DNA of 64,000 nucleotides from Hyphomicrobium sp. LHD-15 (GTDB lineage: Bacteria > Pseudomonadota > Alphaproteobacteria > Rhizobiales > Hyphomicrobiaceae): contig NZ_JAVIFT010000001.1 in NCBI RefSeq assembly GCF_031157355.1, positions 372,001 to 436,000 on the forward strand, written 5' to 3'. Below the pieces are notes generated by a model that saw only the letters and a program-made list of their open reading frames with translations, had not been told where the DNA came from and did no database searches. Both the position numbers and the translations under genes were made by a program. Positions 16,939 through 26,370 of this stretch are shown piece by piece. Every line of letters begins with the position of its first letter. The first letter of the stretch is position 1.

Positions 16939-17172
16939 TTAGCGCTGCTGCTGATCGCGGTGCTTGTCCTGAGCCTGACGCTGCTTGTCGCTGCTGTTGT
17001 CTTCCGGATCACCCGGTTGCGGCTCGCGGCGGCGCTGATCCTGTTCGCCCGGACGGGCGGGATTAGCTGGGTTACGCTGCTGCTGGCGATCTTTTTCCTT
17101 GTCCTGCGCCTGCTGTTGATCACGCTGGGACTGACCGCCCTGCTGGTCTTGGTTCTTATTCTGGTTTGTCAT
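16939..17172 (-). CDS. Small Gln/Arg-rich low-complexity protein
   Basis: A 77-residue protein made almost entirely of Gln, Asp, Arg, Asn, Lys, Pro and Ser, beginning MTNQNKNQDQQGGQSQ, with no hydrophobic segment. It is predicted to be disordered and has no catalytic features. The ATG has GGAG nine bases upstream; an ATG five codons earlier lacks one. The match of start signal and codon bias suggests it is a real gene, perhaps a stress-related or nucleic-acid-binding disordered protein, but that role is only a guess. It follows the APC permease on the same strand with an 87-base gap. Confidence 0.6.
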   Translation of the reverse strand: MTNQNKNQDQQGGQSQRDQQQAQDKEKDRQQQRNPANPARPGEQDQRRREPQPGDPEDNSSDKQRQAQDKHRDQQQR

Positions 17173-17259
17173 TTGGGACGTCTCCATGTGAAGGGTCGTG
17201 TCCCAATAAACGCCCTGCTCGCGCGTTCAGTTCCTCGCATTCTCCGAGTCGTAGAATAC

Positions 17260-18690
17260 TCAGTTGTGTGCGCCGTTTCCGCCGATATCCTCGGCACGCG
17301 GATCGGATACCTTTTGGCCAGTCGCGCGATTGATGAACACCGTTACCCCCCATAGCAGGACGCCAATCGCGAGCAGTGCGCCGGCCACTTTGTATTGCAC
17401 CGGATCGCGTCCGGTCCAGGGCCCCGCGAGAAACGCGCAGCTCATGGCTCCGACCACAGGGATGATCGTCGGCGTGCGAAAGTGAGTGTGCTCGACCGGA
17501 TCCTTGCGCAGCACCAGCACCGCGATATTGACGATCGTAAATACGCAAATGAGCAGCAACGCGGTGGTGCCGCCCAACGCGGGAACCTCACCCACGAAGG
17601 TGATCAGGGCCACCGCAAGCAGCGTCGTGAAGGCAATGGCGATGTAGGGCGTGCGGCGGACGGCGTGGACCTTGCCGAGCACCGGAGGCAAGACGTGCTC
17701 GCGGCTCATGCCATAGACGAGGCGGCTTGCCATCAACATGTTGATCAGCGCGCTGTTGGCGACCGCGAACATGGTGATGAAGCCGAACAACTCGATCGGG
17801 AAGTTCGGCGCTCCGGCTTCGACGACTTTCAAAAGCGGGGTTTCGCCTTCACCCAGCTCATGGGGCGGCACGAGCGTGACCGCCGAGATCGACACCAGCA
17901 GGTAGATCACGCCGGTGATCAGAAGCCCTAGCAGCAGAATTTTCGGAAATGTGCGGATCGGGTCCTTGGTTTCCTCGGCCATGTTGACGCTGTCTTCGAA
18001 ACCCACCATCGCAAAGAACGCGAGCGTGGTGGCCGCGATCGCGGACCAGACGGCGCTCGCCCCCTCCCCGGTTTTGAATTCGAACACGCGCGAGACATCG
18101 CCCTGCCCTGCGCCGATCGCCCAAAACCCGATGACGATGATGATCAGAAGGCCCGTCAGCTCGACGCAGGTGAGCACAACATTGAGCTTCACGCTTTCGC
18201 CGACGCCCCTGAGATTGACGAGTGCAACGGCACCCATGAACAGGAGCGCGACGACGGTGATGCCGATACCGCCGGCGAGGCCGAGCCCGAATGCGTCGGA
18301 CAAATTGGCGGCGAATGCGCGCGATGCCGTCGAAGCCGACGTGATACCCGACGACATCACGGCAAAGGCCACGATGAAGGTGATGAAATGAATTCCGAAG
18401 GCGCGATGGGTATAGAGGGCGGCACCGGCCGCGCGGGGATACTTGGTGACCAATTCCAGGTAGCTGAAGGCGGTGAGCAGCGCCACGACGAACGCCATCA
18501 GAAACGGGAGCCAGACTGCACCGCCGACGAGGTTCGCGACCTTGCCCGTCAGCGCGTAGATCCCGGTGCCGAGGATGTCGCCGACAATGAAGAGCAGCAA
18601 TAGCCATGGGCCCATGACGCGGTGCAAGCTGGGCTCGACCGCGCCGGACGCGGATGGAGTGCCGTTCGGCCGCGCTTCGGTCTCACTCAT
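17260..18690 (-). CDS. APC-family amino acid permease
   Basis: A 476-residue inner-membrane transporter with about 12 hydrophobic segments. The N-terminus has the APC-type first helix with an unwound glycine stretch (FIVGDILGTGIYALTG, about residues 34-49), then TKYPRAAGAALYTHRAFG in the loop after helix 2. About residue 225-240 reads FFAMVGFEDSVNMAEETKDP, the usual motif before helix 7. The substrate is probably an amino acid or amine, but it cannot be named. The stop is followed by the small Gln-rich gene. No binding protein or regulator is adjacent. Confidence 0.9.
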   Translation of the reverse strand: MSETEARPNGTPSASGAVEPSLHRVMGPWLLLLFIVGDILGTGIYALTGKVANLVGGAVWLPFLMAFVVALLTAFSYLELVTKYPRAAGAALYTHRAFGIHFITFIVAFAVMSSGITSASTASRAFAANLSDAFGLGLAGGIGITVVALLFMGAVALVNLRGVGESVKLNVVLTCVELTGLLIIIVIGFWAIGAGQGDVSRVFEFKTGEGASAVWSAIAATTLAFFAMVGFEDSVNMAEETKDPIRTFPKILLLGLLITGVIYLLVSISAVTLVPPHELGEGETPLLKVVEAGAPNFPIELFGFITMFAVANSALINMLMASRLVYGMSREHVLPPVLGKVHAVRRTPYIAIAFTTLLAVALITFVGEVPALGGTTALLLICVFTIVNIAVLVLRKDPVEHTHFRTPTIIPVVGAMSCAFLAGPWTGRDPVQYKVAGALLAIGVLLWGVTVFINRATGQKVSDPRAEDIGGNGAHN

Positions 18691-18834
18691 CTCTTCGCCC
18701 CGCTCTAGCCCCGATTGTCGTCGCGCAGCTTATCGGCTCCCGGCCGAACTTCCAGATCAATGGTAACCATTCGCGGCGCTTGCGTTCCCCGAAGGAAGGG
18801 AACAACCTTGGTCCGTTGCACGTTTTCAAGGCAG

Positions 18835-18914
18835 CTAGAGCGCGATCGCCTCTAGCTTTTAACGTGACCGATGTTCCACGCTTCGGACTGGTAGCGTCCG
18901 AAGCGATCGTGGTC
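18835..18914. repeat. Family A palindromic element
   Basis: Begins CTAGAGCGCGATCGCC, then GTGACCGATGTTCCA and a perfect 10-bp hairpin CGCTTCGGAC / GTCCGAAGCG around TGGTAGC, ending ATCGTGGTC. Compared with the copies at 7.8 kb (stem bases AGGC/GCCT) the inner stem has changed on both sides so that pairing is kept. It lies 20 bases before the ku gene. Confidence 0.8.
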
Positions 18915-18934
18915 GAGCGTAAGAGTGCTGCGTC

Positions 18935-19762
18935 ATGCCCAAATCAGCCCGTGCTTACTGGAAGGGTTTTCTGAGGCTTTCCCTCGTCACGATCGGCGTC
19001 GAAATCTACAACGCGGTGGAATCGAAAGCGGACATCTCGTTCCGCCAGATCCACAAGCCTTCCGGCAAACGCGTGAACTACCAGAAGGTGGTTCCGGGCA
19101 TCGGCAAGATCGAGAGCGGCGATATCGTCAAGGGTTACGAGGTGGACAAGGACACCTACGTGGTGCTCGATCCCGAGGAGATCGATGCAGTCAAGCTCGA
19201 AAGTAAAAAGACCATCGACCTCGTGCAGTTCGTCGACGCCAAGGACATCGACTATCGCTATTTCGAAAGGCCCTATTTCATCGCTCCGAGCGACACGCTT
19301 TCAGGCGAGGGTTATGTCGTGATCCGCGACGCGTTGCGGAAAACCGGAAAGGTCGGACTTGCGCAAGTCACGATCTCGGGTCGCGAGTGGCTGGTCGCAA
19401 TCGCGCCGCTCGAAGACGGGCTGGTGATGGAGATGCTGCGCTACGCGGAGGAGCTTCGCCAGCCCTCGGATTTCTTCGACGAAGTTCCGACAGCGAAGCC
19501 CGACCGCGAAATGGTCGATCTCGCCGTTCAGCTGATCGAAAAAAAGGCCTCGGCATTCAAACCGGACAAGTTCGAAGACCACTACGCGACCGCGCTCAAG
19601 GCGCTGATCAAGGACAAGCTCAAAGGTCGCAAGATCGTAGCCCACGAGGACGAGCGGCCAAAGGGCGGCAATATCGTCGATCTCATGGAAGCGCTGAAGA
19701 AAAGTGTCGGGGGGCCTCCCTCTAAGCCCAAGACGTCGCGCGGGACGAAGAAGCGCGCTTAG
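18935..19762 (+). CDS. ku: Ku protein, non-homologous end joining
   Basis: Bacterial Ku forms a homodimeric ring that threads onto DNA double-strand ends and recruits LigD. The 275-residue product starts MPKSARAYWKGFLRLSLVTIG; the conserved early segment (WKGFLRLSLVTIGVEIYNA) and the core bridge region (IHKPSGKRVNYQKVVP, FVDAKDIDYRYFERPYF) are present. The C-terminus (ALKKSVGGPPSKPKTSRG) is Lys-rich, as in Ku proteins where the tail binds DNA. It is followed after 27 bases by ligD on the same strand, the standard end-joining pair. Some genomes of this order carry several ku genes. Confidence 0.96.
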   Translation: MPKSARAYWKGFLRLSLVTIGVEIYNAVESKADISFRQIHKPSGKRVNYQKVVPGIGKIESGDIVKGYEVDKDTYVVLDPEEIDAVKLESKKTIDLVQFVDAKDIDYRYFERPYFIAPSDTLSGEGYVVIRDALRKTGKVGLAQVTISGREWLVAIAPLEDGLVMEMLRYAEELRQPSDFFDEVPTAKPDREMVDLAVQLIEKKASAFKPDKFEDHYATALKALIKDKLKGRKIVAHEDERPKGGNIVDLMEALKKSVGGPPSKPKTSRGTKKRA

Positions 19763-19789
19763 TCCGAGAGGCGGAGCCCAAGACAAGCG

Positions 19790-21367
19790 ATGGCGAAGGG
19801 TACGGGAAAACTCTCGACGTATCGCGCCAAGCGCGACTTCACAAAAACGCAGGAGCCCAGCGGCGCGCGTGCAATCCGCAAGGCCGAGTATCCCCGCTTC
19901 GTCGTGCAGAAGCACGATGCCACGCGGCTCCATTACGATCTTCGGCTCGAAGTGGACGGGGTTTTCAAATCCTGGGCGGTGACGCGCGGGCCGTCGGTCG
20001 ATCCCGGCGACAAACGGCTCGCGGTCGAGGTGGAAGACCATCCGCTCGCGTATGGCGATTTCGAAGGCACCATTCCGGAAGCCGAGTACGGCGGCGGCAC
20101 CGTCATGCTGTGGGACCGTGGCTTCTGGCTGCCGGAAGAAAGCACACCGGTGAAGGAGGCCCTGCGTAAGGGTGAGCTCAAATTCCTGCTCGCTGGAACC
20201 AAGCTCAAGGGAAGCTGGGTGCTTGTACGCATGAAGCATGACCGCACCGGGGGCAAGCGCACCAACTGGCTCCTGATCAAGCATCGCGACGAGTTCTCGC
20301 ACGCCGGCGACAAAGATGCGCTGCTTGAGCGCGACCGCTCGGTGGCGTCCGGTCGCGCGATGAGCTCGATCGCGGCGGGTCGCGGGAAACGTCCGACCGC
20401 CTTCATGCTGGGCACGCCCAGCGCACATGCGGCCGATGCGGTCTGGCACTCGGACGGCGCGGAAGCCGTCCACGGGATCACGATCACGAAGCCGGACAAA
20501 GTGCTTTGGCCCGCTTGGAAGGATGAAGCGCCCGCTACCAAGCTCAATCTCGCGCACTATCTCGAAGCGGTTGGTGATGCCCTGCTTCCGCATATCGCAG
20601 GGCGGCCCTGCTCTGTCGTGCGCGCGCCCGATGGCATCGACGGCGAGACGTTTTTCCAGCGCCATGCCATGCGCGGCACGTCCGAGCACGTGACCCTGGT
20701 GCGCATCGCAGGCGATCGCGAACCCTATGTCCAGATTGACAGCGTCGAAGGCCTGATCGCGATGGCGCAGCTCGCGGCGCTCGAATTCCATCCCTGGAAC
20801 TCCGTGCCCAACGACCCGCAGACGCCCGGCCGGCTGGTGTTCGATCTCGATCCGGCGCCGGATGTCGGCTTCGACGCGGTGATCGCGGCGGCGAACGAGC
20901 TGCGTGTGCGACTTGACGACCTTGGTTTGGTGCCGTTCTGCAAAACAACCGGCGGAAAGGGACTGCACGTGGTGACGCCGTTGAAGATCGGGCGCACCGA
21001 GAAACTCGGCTGGGGGGAAGCCAAGATGTTCGCCGAGGCAGTCTGCGCCAAGATGGCCGCCGACAGCCCTGAGCTTTACCTCACAAAGATGACGAAGAAA
21101 CTCCGGCGCGGGCGCATTTTTCTCGACTACCTCAGAAACGATCGCACGGCGACAGCGGTGGCGCCGTTCTCACCGCGGGCGCGCCCGGGAGCCCCCGTCT
21201 CGATGCCGCTGACGTGGCGACAGGTGCGGCGTGGCCTCGATCCGATGCGGTTCACGCTTCACACCGTGCCCGGGCTGCTCAAAGGCGGCGACGCGTGGGC
21301 GGATTATCCCAAAGCCGGGCGGTCTCTAAAGGAGGCGATCAAACGACTGGTCGGCAAGGAAGCGTAA
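19790..21367 (+). CDS. ligD: LigD, phosphoesterase and polymerase domains without ligase domain
   Basis: A 525-residue protein with two of the three LigD domains. Residues about 20-200 are the 3'-phosphoesterase: [13 protein letters not shown] and [13 protein letters not shown] hold its catalytic His, Asp and Arg. Residues about 225-515 are the primase-polymerase domain, with the catalytic DLD in [10 protein letters not shown] and the [11 protein letters not shown] motif. The ATP-dependent ligase domain is absent here, but a separate gene 365 bases downstream encodes it. Full-length LigD usually joins all three in one chain. PE trims 3' phosphates and ribonucleotides; POL fills ends. Confidence 0.93.
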   Translation: MAKGTGKLSTYRAKRDFTKTQEPSGARAIRKAEYPRFVVQKHDATRLHYDLRLEVDGVFKSWAVTRGPSVDPGDKRLAVEVEDHPLAYGDFEGTIPEAEYGGGTVMLWDRGFWLPEESTPVKEALRKGELKFLLAGTKLKGSWVLVRMKHDRTGGKRTNWLLIKHRDEFSHAGDKDALLERDRSVASGRAMSSIAAGRGKRPTAFMLGTPSAHAADAVWHSDGAEAVHGITITKPDKVLWPAWKDEAPATKLNLAHYLEAVGDALLPHIAGRPCSVVRAPDGIDGETFFQRHAMRGTSEHVTLVRIAGDREPYVQIDSVEGLIAMAQLAALEFHPWNSVPNDPQTPGRLVFDLDPAPDVGFDAVIAAANELRVRLDDLGLVPFCKTTGGKGLHVVTPLKIGRTEKLGWGEAKMFAEAVCAKMAADSPELYLTKMTKKLRRGRIFLDYLRNDRTATAVAPFSPRARPGAPVSMPLTWRQVRRGLDPMRFTLHTVPGLLKGGDAWADYPKAGRSLKEAIKRLVGKEA

Positions 21368-21375
21368 GGCGCGGC

Positions 21376-21654
21376 TCAACGCCCGCGCCAGAACCACAGC
21401 GTGAGGGCGGCTCCGAAGATGGCCGCAACGTAGAGCAACACCGAAGGCAGGAGACCGAGAATGACGCCGATGTGGAAGCCCATGAACGAGCCGGCGATGC
21501 CGACAAGGCTGTAGGTGACGTCGCCGACGCCGGTGGCATCTGCCACCTGCCTTCCGAGCCAGCTCCGCCCATAGCGATTGAATGCCAGGCCGACGATGAT
21601 GCCGATGAGAACGAGAAGAATGAACGTCAGAATGGCAGTGGTGACGATGGGCAT
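21376..21654 (-). CDS. GlsB/YeaQ/YmgE-like small membrane protein
   Basis: A 92-residue protein with about three hydrophobic helices (residues 5-25, 45-62, 66-86) and many Gly residues, as in the transglycosylase-associated GlsB/YeaQ/YmgE group. It starts MPIVTTAILTFILLVLIGII and ends WFWRGR. The family is often linked to stress but has no proven activity. It lies on the opposite strand between the two end-joining genes, so it interrupts what would otherwise be a ku-ligD-lig unit. Confidence 0.68.
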   Translation of the reverse strand: MPIVTTAILTFILLVLIGIIVGLAFNRYGRSWLGRQVADATGVGDVTYSLVGIAGSFMGFHIGVILGLLPSVLLYVAAIFGAALTLWFWRGR

Positions 21655-21732
21655 GGAGGCCTCCTGTTTGGCGCAGGGCGCTCGATACGCGGATCACCCG
21701 CTCGCGCGCTGCCTCAAGGCGAATGCGCTCCG

Positions 21733-22785
21733 ATGACGAAGGGTTCCGCGCGTCGCGTAAAATCGGTTACCAAACGAACAGCCTCGCGCGCGGCGCCACG
21801 ACCGCGCGGCAGCCCTTCGCGAGTGCCCGACCGCCTGCCCGCTTTCATTGCGCCGTGCCTTGCGACTCTTGTCGATACGCCGCCTTCGGGTGACGACTGG
21901 GTTCACGAGATCAAGCTCGACGGCTATCGGTTGCAGGCACACATAGCCAATGGAGAAATCCGGCTGCTGACGCGTAGCGGCCTCGATTGGACCGTCAGGT
22001 TTCCGTCGCTCGCGAATGCGCTCTCCAAGCTCAAGGTTCGCTCCGCGATCATCGACGGCGAGGCGGTGGTGTTGACGGAGGACGGCGCGACCAGCTTCTC
22101 CGGTCTCGTCGCGTCGCTGGAAGCCGGGCGATCCGACGACATGACGTTCGTCGCGTTCGATCTTCTCTATCTCGATGGCGTCGATGTGCGCGAAGCCCCG
22201 CTGATCGATCGCAAGGATTTGCTGCAAGCGCTGATCTCGCGCGCATCGAACCCGAAGCATCTGCGCTATAGCGAGCACCTTTCCGAGGATGGCCGCGACG
22301 TGCTGGAAGGAGCATGTGCCCTCAACCTCGAAGGCATCATCTCGAAACGGCGCGACCGGCCCTATCGATCAGGGCGCGGCGGCGACTGGCTCAAATCCAA
22401 ATGCGTCGCGACAGACGAGTTCGTCATCGGCGGCTATCTGGCCTCCAATGTCGATGCCAAGGCCGTCGGCGCCCTGGTGGTCGGCACGTTCGAGCGCGGA
22501 GCGTTTGTCTATGCCGGCCGGGTTGGAACCGGCTACAGCCACGAGACCGCTCGCGAACTTCGGAAACGGCTGCAGCCGCTTCGCATCAATGCGTCGCCGT
22601 TCTCGGCTTCGCTTACCGCCATACAGCGGCGCGGCGTCCTTTGGATCAAGCCAGCGCTCGTCGCGCAGGTCGCCTATCGCGGCTGGACCGGCGACGGGTT
22701 GCTGCGGCACGCGGCCTTCAAGGGCTTGCGGGAAGACAAACCGGCCACCGACGTGCGGCGGCCGGTTTCAACGCGTCTCAAGTAG
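21733..22785 (+). CDS. ATP-dependent DNA ligase, stand-alone LigD-type ligase domain
   Basis: A 350-residue ligase. After a basic N-terminal tail (about 35 residues, many Arg, Lys and Ser), the adenylation domain has EIKLDGYR, where the Lys takes AMP, then DGEAVVL and EGIISKRRDRPYRSGR (motif IV), and WLKSKC (motif V). An OB-fold follows to the end. It matches the LIG domain of LigD, and the upstream gene supplies PE and POL, so the three activities are split over two proteins. The start at MTKGSARRV is chosen because the region further upstream overlaps other genes; its ribosome-binding site is weak. Confidence 0.9.
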   Translation: MTKGSARRVKSVTKRTASRAAPRPRGSPSRVPDRLPAFIAPCLATLVDTPPSGDDWVHEIKLDGYRLQAHIANGEIRLLTRSGLDWTVRFPSLANALSKLKVRSAIIDGEAVVLTEDGATSFSGLVASLEAGRSDDMTFVAFDLLYLDGVDVREAPLIDRKDLLQALISRASNPKHLRYSEHLSEDGRDVLEGACALNLEGIISKRRDRPYRSGRGGDWLKSKCVATDEFVIGGYLASNVDAKAVGALVVGTFERGAFVYAGRVGTGYSHETARELRKRLQPLRINASPFSASLTAIQRRGVLWIKPALVAQVAYRGWTGDGLLRHAAFKGLREDKPATDVRRPVSTRLK

Positions 22786-22880
22786 ACGCCATCTACTCCG
22801 CTGCGTCGCTCGCAAGCGTTTGCGAATTCCATATTCTATTAGTATAGATATTAGAGGGGAATACGGAGAAATGGGGGAAA

Positions 22881-23285
22881 ATGTTGCGTACTCTTTTTTG
22901 GGGTCTCGCGATTGCGTGGCTCTCGACGTCAGTGGCAGAAGCCGCAAGCGAAAAGCGACCACTCAGGCTCGCCGATCCCTGTGCATCGGTCAAATATCCG
23001 CGCTACAAGACGCCAGGAGCGTTGGCCTATGCCGCCCGGATCCGGGCCCAGGTCATCTCGCAAGCGATCCCCCCGCAGGGGCCTCTCCCTCCAGGCGGGG
23101 TTTGCGTGGCGATCGTCATTAGCCCCTCCGGCGGTGTCGCGTCGAAAACAGTCCGGAAGAGCGGCGGACGCATCCTGGATGCGGTGACATTGCAGATGCT
23201 CAGGCAAATCGGGCCATTCCCTCTACCACCGACAGGAGGCAAAAGTGCCGTTCTGGTTCTCGCACCGTTCAGGTTCGGGCCGTAG
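22881..23285 (+). CDS. Small exported protein with TonB-C-like fold
   Basis: A 134-residue protein with a signal peptide (hydrophobic to about residue 20, ending AEAAS). The C-terminal part resembles a TonB C-terminal domain: GVCVAIVISPSGGVASKTVRKS, then ILDAVTLQMLRQIGPFPLPP and a final strand. It has no membrane anchor beyond the signal peptide and no Pro-rich linker, so it is not a full TonB. It may act as a periplasmic partner or be a TolA/TonB-like remnant. The ATG directly follows GGGGGAAA, which is close for a ribosome-binding site. Confidence 0.6.
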   Translation: MLRTLFWGLAIAWLSTSVAEAASEKRPLRLADPCASVKYPRYKTPGALAYAARIRAQVISQAIPPQGPLPPGGVCVAIVISPSGGVASKTVRKSGGRILDAVTLQMLRQIGPFPLPPTGGKSAVLVLAPFRFGP

Positions 23286-23300
23286 GCCTAGCCCGCTGGT

Positions 23301-23332
23301 TCCCTCTCCCCGCAACAAAACGGGGAGAGGGA
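23301..23332. terminator. Perfect 12-bp hairpin between convergent genes
   Basis: TCCCTCTCCCCG pairs with CGGGGAGAGGGA around CAACAAAA. It lies between the TonB-like gene and the ABC exporter and could end both transcripts, although T tracts are missing. Palindromes of this sequence are common between genes in many proteobacteria. Confidence 0.6.
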
Positions 23333-23339
23333 TGTCGCG

Positions 23340-25106
23340 CTACTCCGCTGCGTCGCGGAGGTCGGTCGACTGGCGCTCGAACAGATGCCGGTAACGACCA
23401 TCGGGGCGCTTCATCAGTGCCGCGTGGGTGCCGTCCTCTACGATACGCCCCTTGTCGAACACCAGGATCCGATCAAGAGCCCGCACCGTCGACAGGCGGT
23501 GGGCGATGACGATCGCCGTGCGCCCCTTTAGGAGACGCTCGACCGCCGCCTGGATCAGCTGCTCCGATTCCGAGTCGAGGCTCGACGTCGCCTCGTCCAG
23601 AATCAGGATCGGGGCATCGACCAGAAACGCGCGGGCCAGCGCGATGCGCTGACGCTCACCACCCGACAACTTCACGCCACGCTCGCCGACGAGCGTCTGA
23701 TAGCCCTTCGGCAAGCGCGCGATGAACTCGTGCGCGTTGGCAAGGCGTGCCGCGCGCTCGATTTCCTCTGCCGTTGCGCCGGGCCGGCCGTATCCGATGT
23801 TCTCGGCCAGAGACCGATGAAACAGGATCGGCTCCTGCGGAACGATGGCGATCTGCGAACGCAGCGACTGCTGCGTCGCCTGCGCTACGTTCTGTCCATC
23901 GATCAGGATACGACCGCCGGTGACGTCGTAAAGCCGCTGGATCAGCTTCACGAACGTCGTCTTGCCGGAGCCCGAGTGCCCGACAAGGCCCACGCGTTCG
24001 CCGGCCGGGATCGTGATCGAGAGATCGCGATAGAGTGGCGTTTCGTGGTTGCCGTAGTGGAACCCCACCTTCTCGAAGCGCACCTCGCCCGACGAAATCC
24101 GCATCGGAACCGCATCGACGCGATCGGCGATCCCGATCGGCGTCGCGTGCAGCTCCACAAGCTCGTCCATCTCGTTGACGGAGCGCTGCAGGTTGTGCAC
24201 GTGCATGCCGACGTCACGCAGATAGCCGTGCACGACGAAGTAGGTCGTCAGCAGATACGTCACGTCGCCCGGTGTCGCCTTTCCGGCCCACCAGAGCCAG
24301 AGACCGACGCCGGCGAGCGTGGTTCTGACGCCGAGCAGCACCACGTGCTGGCTGGTTCCCGCCAGCGTATGGCGAGACCACGTGCGCACGGTGCGCCGCT
24401 TCCAGCGCGCGACGACCTTCTCGAGGCGTGCATCTTCCCGATGCTCCGCCCCGTAGGCCTTGACGACCGCATTGCAGCCCAGCGCATCCGCCAGCGTGCC
24501 GCCGATGCGCGTATCCCACGCGTTCGACAGCTTGGACGCAGGCGCGATGTAGTAGACGGCGAGCATCACGGTCATCGCGACATAGCAAAGCGCGCCGATG
24601 GCGACGATCAACCCCATCAGCGGCCACTGCACCGCCAAGAGGATCGTCGTGCTCAAGAGCACGAACGCCGACGGCATCAATGCCAGCAGCAGCGTGTCGT
24701 TTAACTGATCGACCGCCCACATGCCGCGCGTGACCTTGCGCATCACGGACCCGGAGAAGCTGTTGGCGTGCCAATCGGTCGAGAACCGCTGGACGCGCGC
24801 GAACGTCTCCTGCGCGATGTCCTGCATCATGCCGAGCGAAAGCGGGATGACGCCCATCCAGCCAAAGTGGCGCAGCAGCACCATGCCGGCGCCGAGCGCG
24901 ACCATGACGGCGAAAGCTTCGAGCGCGCGCGACAGCGCGACTTCGCGCGTGCCTTCGGCAAGAAGCAACGCATCGACGAGCCGGCCCGAGAAGAACGGGA
25001 TGAAGACGTCGGCCAATGTCGCGAGCAGGATCAGGATGGCGACCTTTGCCACCATCAGCTTGCGCCGCCGCCAGTGTCGTGCCGTGTAGCCGAACACGGC
25101 ACTCAT
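23340..25106 (-). CDS. ABC exporter, fused permease and ATPase
   Basis: A 588-residue half-transporter of the MsbA/lipid-and-drug exporter type. Six membrane helices fill about residues 20-310; the ATPase domain follows with Walker A GHSGSGKTT, the signature LSGGERQRIALARA, Walker B LILDEATSSLDSESE, and a switch His in VIAHRLSTV. Two copies form the working pump. The ATG at MSAVFGYTARHW has GGGAG seven bases upstream; an in-frame ATG 12 codons earlier has no site. It stands alone on the minus strand, so substrate cannot be predicted. Confidence 0.9.
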   Translation of the reverse strand: MSAVFGYTARHWRRRKLMVAKVAILILLATLADVFIPFFSGRLVDALLLAEGTREVALSRALEAFAVMVALGAGMVLLRHFGWMGVIPLSLGMMQDIAQETFARVQRFSTDWHANSFSGSVMRKVTRGMWAVDQLNDTLLLALMPSAFVLLSTTILLAVQWPLMGLIVAIGALCYVAMTVMLAVYYIAPASKLSNAWDTRIGGTLADALGCNAVVKAYGAEHREDARLEKVVARWKRRTVRTWSRHTLAGTSQHVVLLGVRTTLAGVGLWLWWAGKATPGDVTYLLTTYFVVHGYLRDVGMHVHNLQRSVNEMDELVELHATPIGIADRVDAVPMRISSGEVRFEKVGFHYGNHETPLYRDLSITIPAGERVGLVGHSGSGKTTFVKLIQRLYDVTGGRILIDGQNVAQATQQSLRSQIAIVPQEPILFHRSLAENIGYGRPGATAEEIERAARLANAHEFIARLPKGYQTLVGERGVKLSGGERQRIALARAFLVDAPILILDEATSSLDSESEQLIQAAVERLLKGRTAIVIAHRLSTVRALDRILVFDKGRIVEDGTHAALMKRPDGRYRHLFERQSTDLRDAAE

Positions 25107-25479
25107 GGCCGCGCTCCCGCTGTTGCGGTTTTCGCTTGTCATTTTTTGTTACGGCGCGCGGAGGCACCGTCTCCGTAGATTTTTGAGATGCGCAGACACG
25201 CGTAGCGCTGCGATCGAATGCAATTCGTCAGAATGGGTTGAGTGGGCAAAATGCCCGATGGCCGGAGCAGTTGCTCAAAGGCCGAAGGACCGAACGATCG
25301 AAGTCGTCAGACGGTCCAAACCGGGCCGAGAAACAGGCGTGTGATTGTCATCCATGTCCTCCCCGGTTGCGTTGCAGATGCGCGCTCTATAACAAGTGCC
25401 CGCGATTTAAGCAAGCCGGGCAGTGACGCGCTTCAATTCGTCCGCTGCCCGGCAGTTCAGTGCCTCATAAATCCGGCGA
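25107..25479. other. Gene-free stretch with one hairpin
   Basis: This gap between the ABC exporter start and the SDR stop holds the exporter's upstream region and no supported gene. A 9-bp hairpin (GCCGGGCAG at 25415-25423 with CTGCCCGGC at 25445-25453) lies 27 bases past the SDR stop and may end that transcript; its 21-base loop is long. Nothing else recognised. Confidence 0.5.
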
Positions 25480-26268
25480 TCAAATGACGCTGCGGACGAG
25501 GCCGCCTTCGGCGCGGATGTTCGATCCGTTGATGGCCGAGGCGCGATCCGAGCAAACGAAAGCCACGGTGTCGCCGATCTCCTTCGGATCGATCAGGCGG
25601 CCAATGAGCGATGACGGCCGGTTCTCTGCGATAAACTTACGTTCGGCGTCGGCCTGCTTCACACCCGGATAGATGCTGGCGATGAACTCTTCGACGCCCG
25701 GCGTGCGGGTCGGACCCGGGAGCACAGAATTCACGGTTACGTTGGTGTTTTTCGTGAGCTCGGCGAGCGAGCGGGCAATCGAAAGCTGCATGGTCTTGGT
25801 GGCGCTGTAGTGGGCCATCTCAGGCGCCGGACTGACACCGGATTCGCTCGAGATGAATACGATGCGACCGTGCCCGCGATCCAGCATGCCGCGCAGATAG
25901 TGACGCGATAGGCGCACGCCGCTCATGATGTTGACGTCGAACAGCCGTTGCCACGCTTCGTCGGTCTCCTCGAAGAAACCGACGGCTTCATAGATGCCGA
26001 GGTTGTTGACCAGAATGTCGACAGAGGGAAGCGCGGCAATGGTGGCGGCCGCGCCTTCTGCGGTGCCGTTGTCGGTAGCGAGCGGAATGAGATCCGCCTT
26101 CGGTATCCCAGCGCGGATGTCGGCGATGGCCTTGTCGACGCTCGCCTTGCTGCGCCCGTTGATCGCAACGCGTGCGCCTTCGGCCGCGAGCGAACGGGCG
26201 ATTTCCAATCCGATGCCGCCCGACGACGCCGTCACCAGCGCCACCTTGTTCGCGAGTTCGAAATTCAT
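25480..26268 (-). CDS. Short-chain dehydrogenase/reductase
   Basis: A 262-residue classical SDR. The NAD(P)-binding motif is ASSGGIG (residues 14-20), followed by NNLG in place of the usual NNAG, catalytic Ser in FISSESGVS, and the YSATK motif with Tyr and Lys. The C-terminal part resembles 3-oxoacyl-ACP-reductase-like SDRs of unknown substrate. AAGGAG seven bases before the ATG fixes the start. The LysR gene on the same strand 102 bases upstream is a possible regulator. Confidence 0.88.
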   Translation of the reverse strand: MNFELANKVALVTASSGGIGLEIARSLAAEGARVAINGRSKASVDKAIADIRAGIPKADLIPLATDNGTAEGAAATIAALPSVDILVNNLGIYEAVGFFEETDEAWQRLFDVNIMSGVRLSRHYLRGMLDRGHGRIVFISSESGVSPAPEMAHYSATKTMQLSIARSLAELTKNTNVTVNSVLPGPTRTPGVEEFIASIYPGVKQADAERKFIAENRPSSLIGRLIDPKEIGDTVAFVCSDRASAINGSNIRAEGGLVRSVI

Positions 26269-26370
26269 GCGTGTCTCCTTGATGGAATGCAATAGGCCAA
26301 CCGAAGCCGTTACTGTTTCGTGTCTCGTGGCGCCGGGCACGAATGGCCCGGCTGAACGTAAGCTCCGCAG

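Noticed and set aside
18935-22785. Frameshift joining LigD and the separate ligase
   Set aside because: An opposite-strand gene and about 365 bases lie between them, and each protein has complete domain ends, so this is a true split rather than a sequencing error.
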